A DNA stretch of 64,000 nt from contig NZ_JBLGTV010000003.1 in the NCBI RefSeq assembly GCF_047468865.1, forward strand, positions 1 to 64,000, read 5' to 3'. The notes under the pieces were generated by a model that saw only the letters and a list, made by a program, of their open reading frames with translations, searched no databases and was not told where the DNA came from. Positions 44,763-53,146 of this stretch are shown piece after piece (the stretch's first letter is position 1; each line of letters opens with the position of its first letter). Made by a program: the position numbers and the translations under genes. This DNA comes from Castellaniella hirudinis_A (GTDB lineage: Bacteria > Pseudomonadota > Gammaproteobacteria > Burkholderiales > Burkholderiaceae_B).

Positions 44763-46646
44763 TCAATGGCCGCGCAGTTTTCGGTATAGCGTGCTGCGGT
44801 GGATGCCCAGCTGCCGGGCCGCCTGGGACAGGTTGCCGGCGCAGGCCTGCACGGTGCGTTGGATGAGCTCGTACTGCTGGACGTGCAGCAGGGGGCTGGC
44901 GCCGGCGGCGCAACCGTCGGCCGGCCGGGCGGGGGCGCCGCAGGCGTCAAGGGTGGTGGCGGCGCCGTCCTGTGGGGTGCTTGAGCTGCTGGCCGAGGGC
45001 GCCGGCCGGGTTTGCAGGCTGTCGGGCAGGTGCTGCGGGCCCAGGACGGCGTCGTCCGGGTACTGGCAGCGCAAGCGGCGCAGCAGGCTGACGAGTTCCC
45101 GGTAGTTGCCTGGCCAGGGGTAGGCGGCCAGCGTATCCAGGGCGGCGGGGCCGATGTGTCCGCCCAGGCCCTGGTAGGTGCGCAGGATGAAATGCGCCAG
45201 ATCCGGGCGCTGCCGCAAGGCGGGCAGTTCGAGTGGCATGTCCTGCAGGCGGTAGTACAGGTCGGCGCGAAACCGCCCCTGTGCGATCAGGGCGGGCAAA
45301 TCCTGGTGGCTGGCGCTGATCAGGGAAAAATCCAGCGGATAGTGTTTTTCGGACCCCAGGGGCTGGACTTCGCGTTCTTGCAGCACCCGCAGCAGCCGGG
45401 TTTGCAGGCCCAGCGGCATGTCGCCGATTTCATCCAGAAACAAGGTGCCGCCATGCGCTTGGCGCAGCAGGCCGCGCGCGCCTTCGCGGCGCGCGCCGGT
45501 AAAGGCGCCGGGCTCGTAGCCAAAGAGTTCGGATTCGATCAGGTGCTCGGGCAGGGCGGCGCAGTTGATGGCGATGAAGGCCCCTGCGGATCGTGCGCCA
45601 TGCCGGTGGATGTGGCGGGCCAGGACTTCCTTGCCGGTGCCGGTTTCGCCGTGCAGCAAAATGGCCAGCCCCGCGTGAGTGGCCCGGATCGCCTGATCCA
45701 GCAGCGGCCGGGTCAGGGCGTCGGGGGCGGACTGCGTTGCGGGGTGGGCGGGCGCATCCCGGCCCGGCCCGCGCCGGGCGGCGACGGGCGCTGCGGGCGG
45801 GTGTTCGGCGGGGCGCTGCAGGCGGCCGACCAGGGCTTGCCCGTCGTGGCGAAAGAGGCGGCTGTCGTGGGGCGACAGCGCGCCGTTGAGCCATTGAGCC
45901 CAAGGGGTGCCGATCAGCCGCCAGTCGGTGTTCAGGGCTTGCAGGGCGGCTTCGTTCGCGCCGGTGATCAGGCCGTCGTCGTCCAGCAGCAGCAGCGCCT
46001 GCTGGTGGGCCTGGGGCGCCTGCTGGCCCAGATGGAAGACCAAGCGCCGCCCGGGCTGCGCCAGCAGGATCTGGCGGCTGATGGCCTGGGCCATGCTTTG
46101 AACCAGGGGCAGCGCGTGGTTGTGCAGGGTGTGGGCGGGGCCGGAGAGATCCAGAATGCCCAGGATGTCGCCCTGGCCGGAAAAAACCGGGGCCGCATGG
46201 CAGCTGAGGATGCGGTTGCGGGCCAGGAAGTGATCCGCCCCGTGGATGCGCACGGCGTGGCCGTCGTGCAGGGCGGTGCCGATGGCGTTGGTGCCCCGGT
46301 GAGGTTCGGCCCAGCTGACCCCGGGCTGCAGGGCCAGGCGCTGGGCCTGATCCAGGAACTGCAGATTGCCTTGTCCGTGCAGGATCAGGCCGGTCGGGTC
46401 GGCCAGGATCACGATGCTGTCGCGCTGGTCGGCCAGGGTGCCGAGGGCGCACAGGCTGGCCTGGGCGTGTTCCAGCAGCAGGCGGTGCGCCTGCCGGTGC
46501 AGATCCAGGTCGGCGCGCGACAGGGGGTTGGGGTCGGTCAACAGATGCTGATCGAGATCGGCGCAGCGCGCCCAGGATCGCTGGATGCGGTGGCCCGTCT
46601 GGGCCGGCGCGAGTGAAGTCAGAGAAAGCGGCGCAGCGGTTTGCAT
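44763..46646 (-). CDS. Sigma-54-dependent activator, AcoR type
   Basis: A 627-residue enhancer-binding protein. The N-terminal half has a GAF-like sensor domain (about 60-190) and a PAS-like segment (about 205-270). The AAA+ domain shows the Walker A GETGTGKE, the sigma-54 contact motif GAFTGA and the Walker B region LFLDEIGD. A Fis-type helix-turn-helix ends the protein (NLSQAARQLGIHRSTLYRKL). The ATG at 46646 has CGGAG seven bases upstream; an in-frame ATG further upstream would read through the control region. Its neighbour, an aldehyde dehydrogenase with a sigma-54 promoter, is the likely target, as in acetoin and alcohol catabolism. Confidence 0.92.
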   Translation of the reverse strand: MQTAAPLSLTSLAPAQTGHRIQRSWARCADLDQHLLTDPNPLSRADLDLHRQAHRLLLEHAQASLCALGTLADQRDSIVILADPTGLILHGQGNLQFLDQAQRLALQPGVSWAEPHRGTNAIGTALHDGHAVRIHGADHFLARNRILSCHAAPVFSGQGDILGILDLSGPAHTLHNHALPLVQSMAQAISRQILLAQPGRRLVFHLGQQAPQAHQQALLLLDDDGLITGANEAALQALNTDWRLIGTPWAQWLNGALSPHDSRLFRHDGQALVGRLQRPAEHPPAAPVAARRGPGRDAPAHPATQSAPDALTRPLLDQAIRATHAGLAILLHGETGTGKEVLARHIHRHGARSAGAFIAINCAALPEHLIESELFGYEPGAFTGARREGARGLLRQAHGGTLFLDEIGDMPLGLQTRLLRVLQEREVQPLGSEKHYPLDFSLISASHQDLPALIAQGRFRADLYYRLQDMPLELPALRQRPDLAHFILRTYQGLGGHIGPAALDTLAAYPWPGNYRELVSLLRRLRCQYPDDAVLGPQHLPDSLQTRPAPSASSSSTPQDGAATTLDACGAPARPADGCAAGASPLLHVQQYELIQRTVQACAGNLSQAARQLGIHRSTLYRKLRGH

Positions 46647-46680
46647 GTGGCATCTCCGTCGGGCGGCAGGTGCTGCGGCA

Positions 46681-46699
46681 TGCAACACGGGGTGTTGCA
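46681..46699. promoter_or_regulatory. Upstream activating site 1 (perfect palindrome)
   Basis: TGCAACACGGGGTGTTGCA is a perfect eight-base inverted repeat with a three-base centre. It lies 35 bases upstream of the activator's start codon and about 175 bases upstream of the sigma-54 promoter of the divergent dehydrogenase gene. It is probably bound by the adjacent AcoR-type activator. Confidence 0.75.
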
Positions 46700-46715
46700 A
46701 AATCAGCCGTTCCAG

Positions 46716-46732
46716 TGTCGCATTTTGCGACA
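46716..46732. promoter_or_regulatory. Upstream activating site 2 (perfect palindrome)
   Basis: TGTCGCATTTTGCGACA is a perfect seven-base inverted repeat with a three-base centre. Its centre lies 34 bases, about three helical turns, from the centre of the first palindrome. Its half-sites resemble those of site 1 (TGTYGCA), which supports binding of the same protein. Confidence 0.75.
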
Positions 46733-46863
46733 AGCCCCTGTTTTTAAAATAGGATTCCATCAGTATGCCATTGTCCCGGGCGGGGCGAAAGCCATCCGAA
46801 AGCCGCCCCAACGCCGCCCCCAAGCCAGACGGCCGTGGGGCCGCTGCCTGGCCGGAAAAAACA

Positions 46864-46878
46864 TGGCATGGATTTTGC
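46864..46878 (+). promoter_or_regulatory. Sigma-54 (-24/-12) promoter
   Basis: TGGCATG-GATT-TTGC matches the sigma-54 consensus TGGCACG-N4-TTGC at all but one position and has the correct spacing. It points to the aldehyde dehydrogenase gene; transcription would start near 46890, about 68 bases before the ATG. The two palindromes upstream are at a normal enhancer distance. Confidence 0.85.
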
Positions 46879-46957
46879 TTTGAATGAAAACAAGCACAGA
46901 GAAAAACCTCTGGCCTTTCCGGGGCCCGCCGCTTGGCCCCAATTCAAGGAGACAATC

Positions 46958-48484
46958 ATGGACATGACAGACCTGAAGCATTTCGGCATCGACATCGGCT
47001 TTCCGTATAAAAAGCACTACGAGAACTATATCGGCGGCCGCTGGGTCGCCCCGGTGGACGGGCAGTATTTCGATAATCTTTCCCCCATCACCGGGCAGGT
47101 GTTCTGCGAAGTGCCCCGATCCGGGGCGGCGGACATCGAGGCCGCACTGGACGCCGCCCATGCCGCCCGCAAGGCCTGGGGCGAGACATCGGTGGCCGAA
47201 CGCGCCGGGGTGCTGCTGCGCATGGCCGACCGCATGGAACAGAACCTGAGCCTGCTGGCGGTGGCCGAGACCATCGACAACGGCAAGCCGCTGCGCGAGA
47301 CCATGGCGGCCGACCTGCCCCTGGCCATCGACCACCTGCGTTATTTCGCCGGCTGCATCCGCGCCCAGGAAGGCGGCATCTCGGAAATCGACCACACCAC
47401 GGTGGCTTATCATTTTCATGAGCCCATGGGCGTGGTGGGGCAGATTATCCCCTGGAATTTCCCGCTGTTGATGGCCGCCTGGAAACTGGGCCCGGCGCTG
47501 GCGGCGGGCAATTGCGTGGTGATGAAGCCCGCCGAACAGACCCCCGCGTCCATCCTGGTGCTGATGGAACTGGTGGGCGACCTGCTGCCCCCGGGGGTGC
47601 TGAACATCGTCAATGGCTTTGGCCGCGAGGCCGGCGCCGCCCTGGCGTCCAGCCAGCGCATCGCCAAGATTGCGTTCACCGGCTCCACGCCCACGGGCAA
47701 GCACATTCTGCATGCCGCCGCCGACAACCTGATCCCCAGCACGGTCGAACTGGGCGGCAAGAGCCCCAATATTTTCTTCGCCAACGTCATGGATCAGGAC
47801 GATGCCTTTTTCGACAAGGCGCTGGAAGGCCTGAGCATGTTCGCCCTGAACCAGGGGGAAGTCTGCACGTGCCCGTCGCGTATCCTGGTGCAGGAATCCA
47901 TCTACGAGCGCTTCATCGAGCGCGCCATCCAGCGCATCGAATCCATGAAAACCGGCCATCCCCTGGATGCCGGCACCATGCTGGGCGCTCAGGTATCACA
48001 GGCGCAGATGGACAAGATCCTGGGTTATATCGACATTGGCCGCGAAGAAGGCGCGCGCTGCCTGACAGGCGGGGCGCGCAATGCGCCGGGGGCGGGCCTG
48101 GATCAGGGCTTTTACGTGAAGCCCACCCTGCTGTTCGGGGACAACAGCATGCGCGTGTTCCAGGAGGAAATCTTCGGCCCGGTGGCGTCGGTGACCACCT
48201 TCAAGGACGAAGACGAAGCCATCGCCATCGCCAATGACACCTACTATGGCCTGGGGGCCGGGGTCTGGACGCGTGATGGTTCGCAGGCGTATCGCGTGGG
48301 CCGCCAGGTGCAGGCGGGGCGGGTCTGGACCAACTGCTTTCACTTGTATCCCGCGCATGCGGCGTTCGGCGGCTACAAGCAATCGGGCATCGGGCGGGAA
48401 ACCCACAAGATGGCGCTTTCGGCTTATCAGCAGACCAAGTGCCTGCTGGTCAGCTACAGCCCCAATGCGCTGGGCTTCTTCTAA
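46958..48484 (+). CDS. NAD-dependent aldehyde dehydrogenase (AcoD/ExaC-like)
   Basis: A 508-residue cytoplasmic enzyme that oxidises aldehydes to acids. The catalytic Cys is in GEVCTCPS, with the double cysteine typical of the AcoD/ExaC group; the general-base glutamate is in VELGGKSPN and the NAD-site asparagine in PWNFP. AGGAGA lies five bases before the ATG at 46958. The sigma-54 promoter and AcoR-type activator suggest induction by an alcohol, acetoin or a related compound. Acetaldehyde is the most likely substrate by family; aromatic aldehydes are possible given the neighbouring aromatic pathway. Confidence 0.93.
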   Translation: MDMTDLKHFGIDIGFPYKKHYENYIGGRWVAPVDGQYFDNLSPITGQVFCEVPRSGAADIEAALDAAHAARKAWGETSVAERAGVLLRMADRMEQNLSLLAVAETIDNGKPLRETMAADLPLAIDHLRYFAGCIRAQEGGISEIDHTTVAYHFHEPMGVVGQIIPWNFPLLMAAWKLGPALAAGNCVVMKPAEQTPASILVLMELVGDLLPPGVLNIVNGFGREAGAALASSQRIAKIAFTGSTPTGKHILHAAADNLIPSTVELGGKSPNIFFANVMDQDDAFFDKALEGLSMFALNQGEVCTCPSRILVQESIYERFIERAIQRIESMKTGHPLDAGTMLGAQVSQAQMDKILGYIDIGREEGARCLTGGARNAPGAGLDQGFYVKPTLLFGDNSMRVFQEEIFGPVASVTTFKDEDEAIAIANDTYYGLGAGVWTRDGSQAYRVGRQVQAGRVWTNCFHLYPAHAAFGGYKQSGIGRETHKMALSAYQQTKCLLVSYSPNALGFF

Positions 48485-48502
48485 GCCGTTTCATTGATCG
48501 CA

Positions 48503-49399
48503 TCAAACCGTTTCGTCCGCCGCGAAGCGGATGCGCAGCCGGAAGTCCCTGGGGGATTGTCCGGCTGCCTTGCGGAAGAACCGCGTGAAATGCGCGGGTT
48601 CTGAAAACCCCAGATCGTCGGCGATCTCCTGGATGGTCATGGAGGTGTAGATCAGGCTGCGGCTGGCTTCCAGGGCCAGGCGCTGGTGGATCAGTTGCAG
48701 GGGGCTCTTGCCGGCGTGGGTGCGGGTCAGCAGGTTCAGGTGGGTGGTGCTCAGTCCCAATTGGCGGGCATACCAGGCCACGGTGTGCTGGCGCTTGTGG
48801 GCTTGTTCCAGCAGATCGCTGAAGCGGGTGTAGTGCCGCAGGCCGCGGGCGGCCTGCGGGGATCGGCCGGCGCCGGCCGGCTGGCTGCGCAGGCGCGTGT
48901 AGAGCAGGGTCAGCCAGGCTTCGATTTGCGCTTCCCGGAACGGATGCCGGGCGGCGTACTGGGCGTTCAGTTGGGTGCAGGCTTCGTGGAGGCCGCGGCT
49001 GTGGACGTCGTCGGCCGCCAGTTGGCGCAGCACGGGGTGCGGGCTGGGCGCGGCCCCCGGCCCCAGGCGCCGGGCCAGGTGCGTCAGCAGCGTCTGGGTG
49101 ATGGTGATGACGTAGCCGCTGCTGTCGTCGCCGAATTCAAAACCGTGGACGTAGCCTTGGGGGATTTCCACCACGGCGGGCCCGTGGATGGGCGGGCGGG
49201 CGGTGTCCAGGCTGACGATGGACAGCCCCTGGTGCAGATACAGGATTTGATACAGGCCGGTATGGCGATGGGGCCGGATATGCCAATGGTGCAAGCGGCT
49301 GCGCGAAGCGATGGTTTCGCAATGCAGCATTTCCCCCAGCGGCCAATCGGATTGTTCACCGTAAAGCTGAAAAAGCGGGGCATCTTGAAAATAGTCCAT
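48503..49399 (-). CDS. pobR: AraC-family regulator, probable activator of pobA
   Basis: A 298-residue protein with an N-terminal cupin-like effector domain (HHWHIRPHRHTGLYQILYL) and two C-terminal helix-turn-helix motifs, the second in IQEIADDLGFSEPAHFTRFF. The ATG at 49399 is used; an upstream in-frame start reads into the pobA leader. It is divergent from pobA with a 121-bp gap, the arrangement of AraC-type PobR proteins that respond to 4-hydroxybenzoate. It is clearly paralogous to the AraC protein at 50.7 kb. Confidence 0.85.
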   Translation of the reverse strand: MDYFQDAPLFQLYGEQSDWPLGEMLHCETIASRSRLHHWHIRPHRHTGLYQILYLHQGLSIVSLDTARPPIHGPAVVEIPQGYVHGFEFGDDSSGYVITITQTLLTHLARRLGPGAAPSPHPVLRQLAADDVHSRGLHEACTQLNAQYAARHPFREAQIEAWLTLLYTRLRSQPAGAGRSPQAARGLRHYTRFSDLLEQAHKRQHTVAWYARQLGLSTTHLNLLTRTHAGKSPLQLIHQRLALEASRSLIYTSMTIQEIADDLGFSEPAHFTRFFRKAAGQSPRDFRLRIRFAADETV

Positions 49400-49520
49400 A
49401 TTGGCAATTTTATGCTTGAAAAATGCATTCTCAAAACACCGGGGCGACGCCATCATGGGGCCTATGCCGGGTCGGATGGCGCGCCGTGGGGCGCACGGTC
49501 CCGGATGGAGGAGCTTTCAC

Positions 49521-50702
49521 ATGAAAACACAAGTTGCCATTATCGGGGCCGGCCCGTCGGGGCTGCTGCTGGGCCAGCTGCTGACGCGCTGCGGGATCGA
49601 CAACGTCGTCCTGGAACGCCATACGCCGGAATACGTGTTGGGCCGGGTTCGGGCCGGCGTGCTGGAATATGGTTTCGTCGATCTGATGCGCGAGGCCGGC
49701 GTATCGGCCAATATGGATGCCGAGGGCCTGGATCACGGCGGGTTTTCCCTGCTGTTTCAGGAGCGGCGGCAGCGGGTGGACATGCGGGCGCTGACGGGCA
49801 AGTCCGTGCTGGTCTATGGGCAGACCGAAGTCACGCGCGACCTGATGGAGGCCCGCCAGGCCAGCGGCGCGCCCACCTACTACGAAGCCACCGACGTCCA
49901 ACTGCACGACTTCCTGGCGGGCGACAAGCCCCGTGTCAGTTTCGTGCACGCGGGCCAGCGTCATGAGTTGACGTGCGATTACATCGCTGGATGCGACGGT
50001 TTCCATGGCGTTTCGCGCCAATCGGTTCCCCAGGATCGCATCCGCAATTTCGAGCGGGTCTATCCGTTTGGCTGGCTGGGCCTGCTGACCGACACGCCGC
50101 CCGTCGAAGATGAACTGCTGTATGTCCACCACGAACGGGGCTTTGCCCTGTGCAGCATGCGTTCGCATACGCGCAGCCGCTACTATGTACAGTGCAGCCT
50201 GGCCGAGCACGTCGAGGATTGGTCGGACGACCGCTTCTGGACGGAACTGTCGGCGCGCCTGCCGCAGGACATCGCCGCCAAGCTGCAAACCGGCCCGTCC
50301 TTCGAAAAAAGCATTGCGCCCTTGCGCAGTTTCGTGGCCGAGCCCATGCGCTTCGGACAGCTGTTCCTGGTGGGGGATGCCGCGCACATCGTGCCGCCGA
50401 CGGGGGCCAAGGGCCTGAACCTGGCATCCAGCGACGTGTATACGCTGTACCATGCCCTGCGCGGCGCCTGCCTGGACGGCCGCCCCGATCTGCTGGATCG
50501 ATATTCGGAAATCTGCCTGCGCCGCATCTGGAAGGCCGAACGGTTTTCCTGGTGGATGACGATGCTGTTGCACACGTTCGACGACGATGCCTTCAGTCAG
50601 CGCATCCAGCGGGCCGAGCAGGACTACTACACCAGCACCCAGGCGGGCCTGACCACGATTGCGGAAAACTACGTGGGCCTGCCCTACGAGCCGGTCGTCT
50701 GA
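49521..50702 (+). CDS. pobA: 4-hydroxybenzoate 3-monooxygenase
   Basis: A 393-residue flavoprotein that hydroxylates 4-hydroxybenzoate to protocatechuate with NADPH and O2. The FAD-binding GAGPSGLLLGQLL, the GCDGFHGVSR region and the second FAD motif LVGDAAHIVPPTGAKGLNLA are classical for PobA. The length matches. GGAGGAG stands just before the ATG at 49521. It feeds protocatechuate into the pmd operon at 57.8-63.9 kb. The 3' end overlaps the convergent AraC gene by 19 bp. Confidence 0.97.
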   Translation: MKTQVAIIGAGPSGLLLGQLLTRCGIDNVVLERHTPEYVLGRVRAGVLEYGFVDLMREAGVSANMDAEGLDHGGFSLLFQERRQRVDMRALTGKSVLVYGQTEVTRDLMEARQASGAPTYYEATDVQLHDFLAGDKPRVSFVHAGQRHELTCDYIAGCDGFHGVSRQSVPQDRIRNFERVYPFGWLGLLTDTPPVEDELLYVHHERGFALCSMRSHTRSRYYVQCSLAEHVEDWSDDRFWTELSARLPQDIAAKLQTGPSFEKSIAPLRSFVAEPMRFGQLFLVGDAAHIVPPTGAKGLNLASSDVYTLYHALRGACLDGRPDLLDRYSEICLRRIWKAERFSWWMTMLLHTFDDDAFSQRIQRAEQDYYTSTQAGLTTIAENYVGLPYEPVV

Positions 50703-51676
50703 CCCGGCGGCTGCGGCGCTTTCCGGTTGCGGCGGAAGTCTTTGGGCGCCTGGCCGGCCAGGCGCTTGAAAAATCGGGTGAAATACCCGGGGTCGGCAAA
50801 GCCCAGGGTATCGGCGATCGTGCTGATGGGGCGGGTTGTGTAGATCAGCTCGCGCCGGGCCTCCAGAACCAGCCGCTCGTGGATCAATTGCAGAGCCGTC
50901 TTGCCCGCCAGGGCCTGGGCGATGCTGTTCAGGTGCGCCGGGGTCACGCCGATGCGCCGTGCATACCAGGCGACCTGGTGTTGCCCGGCGTAGTGGCTTT
51001 CGATCAGCTGCATGTATTTGTCCAGGTGCCGCACGCTGGCCTGGATGTCCCCCGCGGCGGCGTCGGCCGGCTGGTGCCGGCGCTGTATCCAGACCAGGAT
51101 GATTCCCAAGAGGGCTTCGAGCAGCGGCCCGCGCTGCGGCGTGGGCAGGCTGCGGTATTCGTCGTCCAGCGCGTGGAACAGCGCGATGACCTGGGCGTCC
51201 TGGGCGTCTAGCGTCAGGATGGCCGGACGGGTTGCGCCGGACAGGCTGAGTTCGTGGCGCTCGCACAGGGGCTGCAGCAAGGCGTAGGTGAGTGTCAGGA
51301 TATAGCCGCTGGCCCCCGGCTGGAAGATGAATTCGTGCACGACCTGGCGCGGCACGGCAATCAGGTGCCCGTGCGGGCCGCTGGTGAGGGGGGGGTGGCC
51401 CGCGGCGGCCTGGCCGCCCGGATCGGCGTGCGTGGTCAGGGTGCGCGCCTGGCCGTCCAGCACCACCGTGACGCTGCCCGATTCCAGGCACAGGATCTGG
51501 AACAGATCCATGTGCTTGTGGGCAGTGACATGCCAATTATGCAATTTTTCTTGGGCGGCAATGGTCTCGCAATATAAGGGGTCGGCGGTCGTCCAGACGT
51601 TGCCGTACCCGTATAACTTATAGATTGGTATGGCGGTGTGGTCGTGCGCCGGCGGCGCGGGCGTCAAGGGTTCCAT
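50684..51676 (-). CDS. AraC-family regulator, paralogue of the pobA regulator
   Basis: A 330-residue protein with the same layout as the regulator at 48.5 kb: cupin-like sensor (HNWHVTAHKHMDLFQIL) and a C-terminal double helix-turn-helix (ISTIADTLGFADPGYFTRFF). An insertion of about 20 residues, rich in Gly, Ala and Pro, interrupts the sensor near residues 80-105. The ATG at 51676 has AGAAGG seven bases upstream; a TTG reading from 51727 is less likely. It is divergent from the second extradiol dioxygenase pair and probably controls it. Confidence 0.85.
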   Translation of the reverse strand: MEPLTPAPPAHDHTAIPIYKLYGYGNVWTTADPLYCETIAAQEKLHNWHVTAHKHMDLFQILCLESGSVTVVLDGQARTLTTHADPGGQAAAGHPPLTSGPHGHLIAVPRQVVHEFIFQPGASGYILTLTYALLQPLCERHELSLSGATRPAILTLDAQDAQVIALFHALDDEYRSLPTPQRGPLLEALLGIILVWIQRRHQPADAAAGDIQASVRHLDKYMQLIESHYAGQHQVAWYARRIGVTPAHLNSIAQALAGKTALQLIHERLVLEARRELIYTTRPISTIADTLGFADPGYFTRFFKRLAGQAPKDFRRNRKAPQPPGQTTGS

Positions 51677-51829
51677 GGGGGCGGCCTTCTGCTTTCTATC
51701 CGCTAAATGTACAATTTTTAAATTCAAAAATCCATTCTGCGCGGGCCATGCCTAGTCCATCATGGGCTTGTCTGGTTTTCTGCTGCCGATCCCTTGCGGC
51801 ACAGGACTTTTTCTAAGGAGACAAACACC

Positions 51830-52189
51830 ATGAACACCCCCACACGGCGCCGGCGGACAGGCATCCCCGGCACGATCATCTTCGACGGGGATTTGGCCCG
51901 CATCGGCTACGCCCTCAATAAAATGTGCTTCAGCTTCAATTCGGCGCAATGCCGCGAGGCGTTCTTGCAGGATGAAGAAGCCTACATGCACCGCTATGGC
52001 CTGAACGAGACGCAAAAGGCCGCCGTGCGCAGTCGCCAGGTGCTTGCCATGATCGACGCCGGCGGGCATCCCTATTACCTGGCCAAGCTGGCGGGTATCT
52101 TCGGCTTGGACATGCAGGACATCGGCGCCCAGCAAACTGGGGTAAGCAAAGCGGAATTCCAGGCAAAACTCGTTGCCGCAGGAGCTTGA
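51830..52189 (+). CDS. Extradiol dioxygenase small (alpha, LigA-like) subunit, second set
   Basis: A 119-residue LigA-fold protein with GTIIFDGDLARIGYALNKMC, close to the family start GT-IFD-x-x-x-x-x-GY-x-L-N. It begins with a basic TRRRR stretch. Alpha subunits cap the active site of the large subunit. AAGGAG lies nine bases before the ATG at 51830. It is distinct from the alpha subunit at 61.7 kb and is followed three bases later by its own large subunit. Confidence 0.88.
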   Translation: MNTPTRRRRTGIPGTIIFDGDLARIGYALNKMCFSFNSAQCREAFLQDEEAYMHRYGLNETQKAAVRSRQVLAMIDAGGHPYYLAKLAGIFGLDMQDIGAQQTGVSKAEFQAKLVAAGA

Positions 52190-52192
52190 ATC

Positions 52193-53044
52193 ATGGCAAA
52201 ACTCATCGGTAGTATCAGCACCTCCCACGTCCCCGCGATCGGCGGCGCATTGGCGCGTCAGAAACAGCAGGACCCCTACTGGAAGCCCTTTTTCGATGGC
52301 TACGACAAAGCGCGCGAATGGCTGGCCCAGGTACGCCCCGACGTCGTCGTCATCGTGCACAACGATCATGGGCTCAACTATTTTCTGGACAAAATGCCCA
52401 CGTTCTCGGTGGGCGCGGCCGACACCTACCAGACGGGCGACGAAGGCTGGGGGATTCCGGCCCTGGTTCAGCCGCGCGGCTGCGTGGACTTGTCCTGGCA
52501 CATGGTGGAAACCCTGGTCGAGGACGAATTCGACATCACCACTTGCCAAGAAGCCATGATCGACCACGCCGTGTCGCTGCCCTTGGCCTTGCTGTGGCCG
52601 GAAGGCCAGGAATCCGGGGCCTGGCCGGTGGAAATCGTGCCGGTCTGCATCAATACGGTGTTGGCGCCTTATCCCTCGGCGGCGCGCTGTTACCGGCTGG
52701 GCCAGTCGCTGCGCCGGGCCATCGAGACCTGGGACGACGACCGGCGGGTGCTGGTGATCGCCAGCGGGGGGCTGTCGCACCAGCTGGACGGTGAACGGGC
52801 CGGCTTTACCAATAAGCCCTTCGACCTGCAGTTCATGGAAAGCCTGGTGGACGATCCCACCTGGATCACCCAGTATTCCAATGACGAACTGGTCGAATTG
52901 ACCGGCACGCAGGGCATCGAGCTGTTGATGTGGGTGGCCGCGCGCGGCGTGCTGGACGATACCCCGGTGCGCAAGCATCACGCCCATTACCACCTGCCGA
53001 TTTCCAACACGGCCACCGGCTTGCTGGTGCTGGAACCCGTATGA
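52193..53044 (+). CDS. Class III extradiol dioxygenase large (beta, LigB-like) subunit, second set; gallate-dioxygenase-like
   Basis: A 283-residue LigB-family protein. The iron ligands expected from LigB are present: His12, His59 (in HNDHG) and Glu243 (GIEL), with the catalytic His196. Several segments, such as the MAKLIG start, SGGLSHQLDGERAGF and the following FM-x-SL-x-DDP, look more like gallate dioxygenase (DesB/GalA) than like protocatechuate 4,5-dioxygenase. Those enzymes are single fused chains, while here the two parts are separate. The substrate is unproven; gallate, 3-O-methylgallate or a substituted protocatechuate are candidates. Confidence 0.82.
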   Translation: MAKLIGSISTSHVPAIGGALARQKQQDPYWKPFFDGYDKAREWLAQVRPDVVVIVHNDHGLNYFLDKMPTFSVGAADTYQTGDEGWGIPALVQPRGCVDLSWHMVETLVEDEFDITTCQEAMIDHAVSLPLALLWPEGQESGAWPVEIVPVCINTVLAPYPSAARCYRLGQSLRRAIETWDDDRRVLVIASGGLSHQLDGERAGFTNKPFDLQFMESLVDDPTWITQYSNDELVELTGTQGIELLMWVAARGVLDDTPVRKHHAHYHLPISNTATGLLVLEPV

Positions 53045-53082
53045 ACGCAGGTCGGGGCGCTGCGCGTCATCCATAGCAGATC

Positions 53083-53101
53083 GCTATAGCTGTTAGTGCC
53101 G
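53083..53101 (+). promoter_or_regulatory. Motif shared with the pmd control region
   Basis: This 19-base stretch matches 57735-57753 at about 15 positions, ending in the identical TAGTGCCG. It lies in the 102-bp gap after the second dioxygenase and contains the palindrome GCTATAGC. It may be a regulator site or chance similarity. Confidence 0.3.
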
Positions 53102-53125
53102 GGCCGGGGCTTACCCCGGCCCGGC
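53098..53125 (+). terminator. Strong hairpin between the second dioxygenase and the aldo/keto reductase
   Basis: A perfect 12-base GC stem (53098-53109 with 53114-53125) has a four-base CTTA loop and is followed by GTTCTG. It lacks a long T-run, so it may attenuate rather than end transcription. It would make the reductase less expressed than the dioxygenase. Confidence 0.6.
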
Positions 53126-53146
53126 GTTCTGAGGATAATCGGTTTC

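Noticed and set aside
45012..46616. 534-codon plus-strand open frame opposite the AcoR-type gene
   Set aside because: It is the complement of a well-supported activator with Walker A, GAFTGA and Fis domains.
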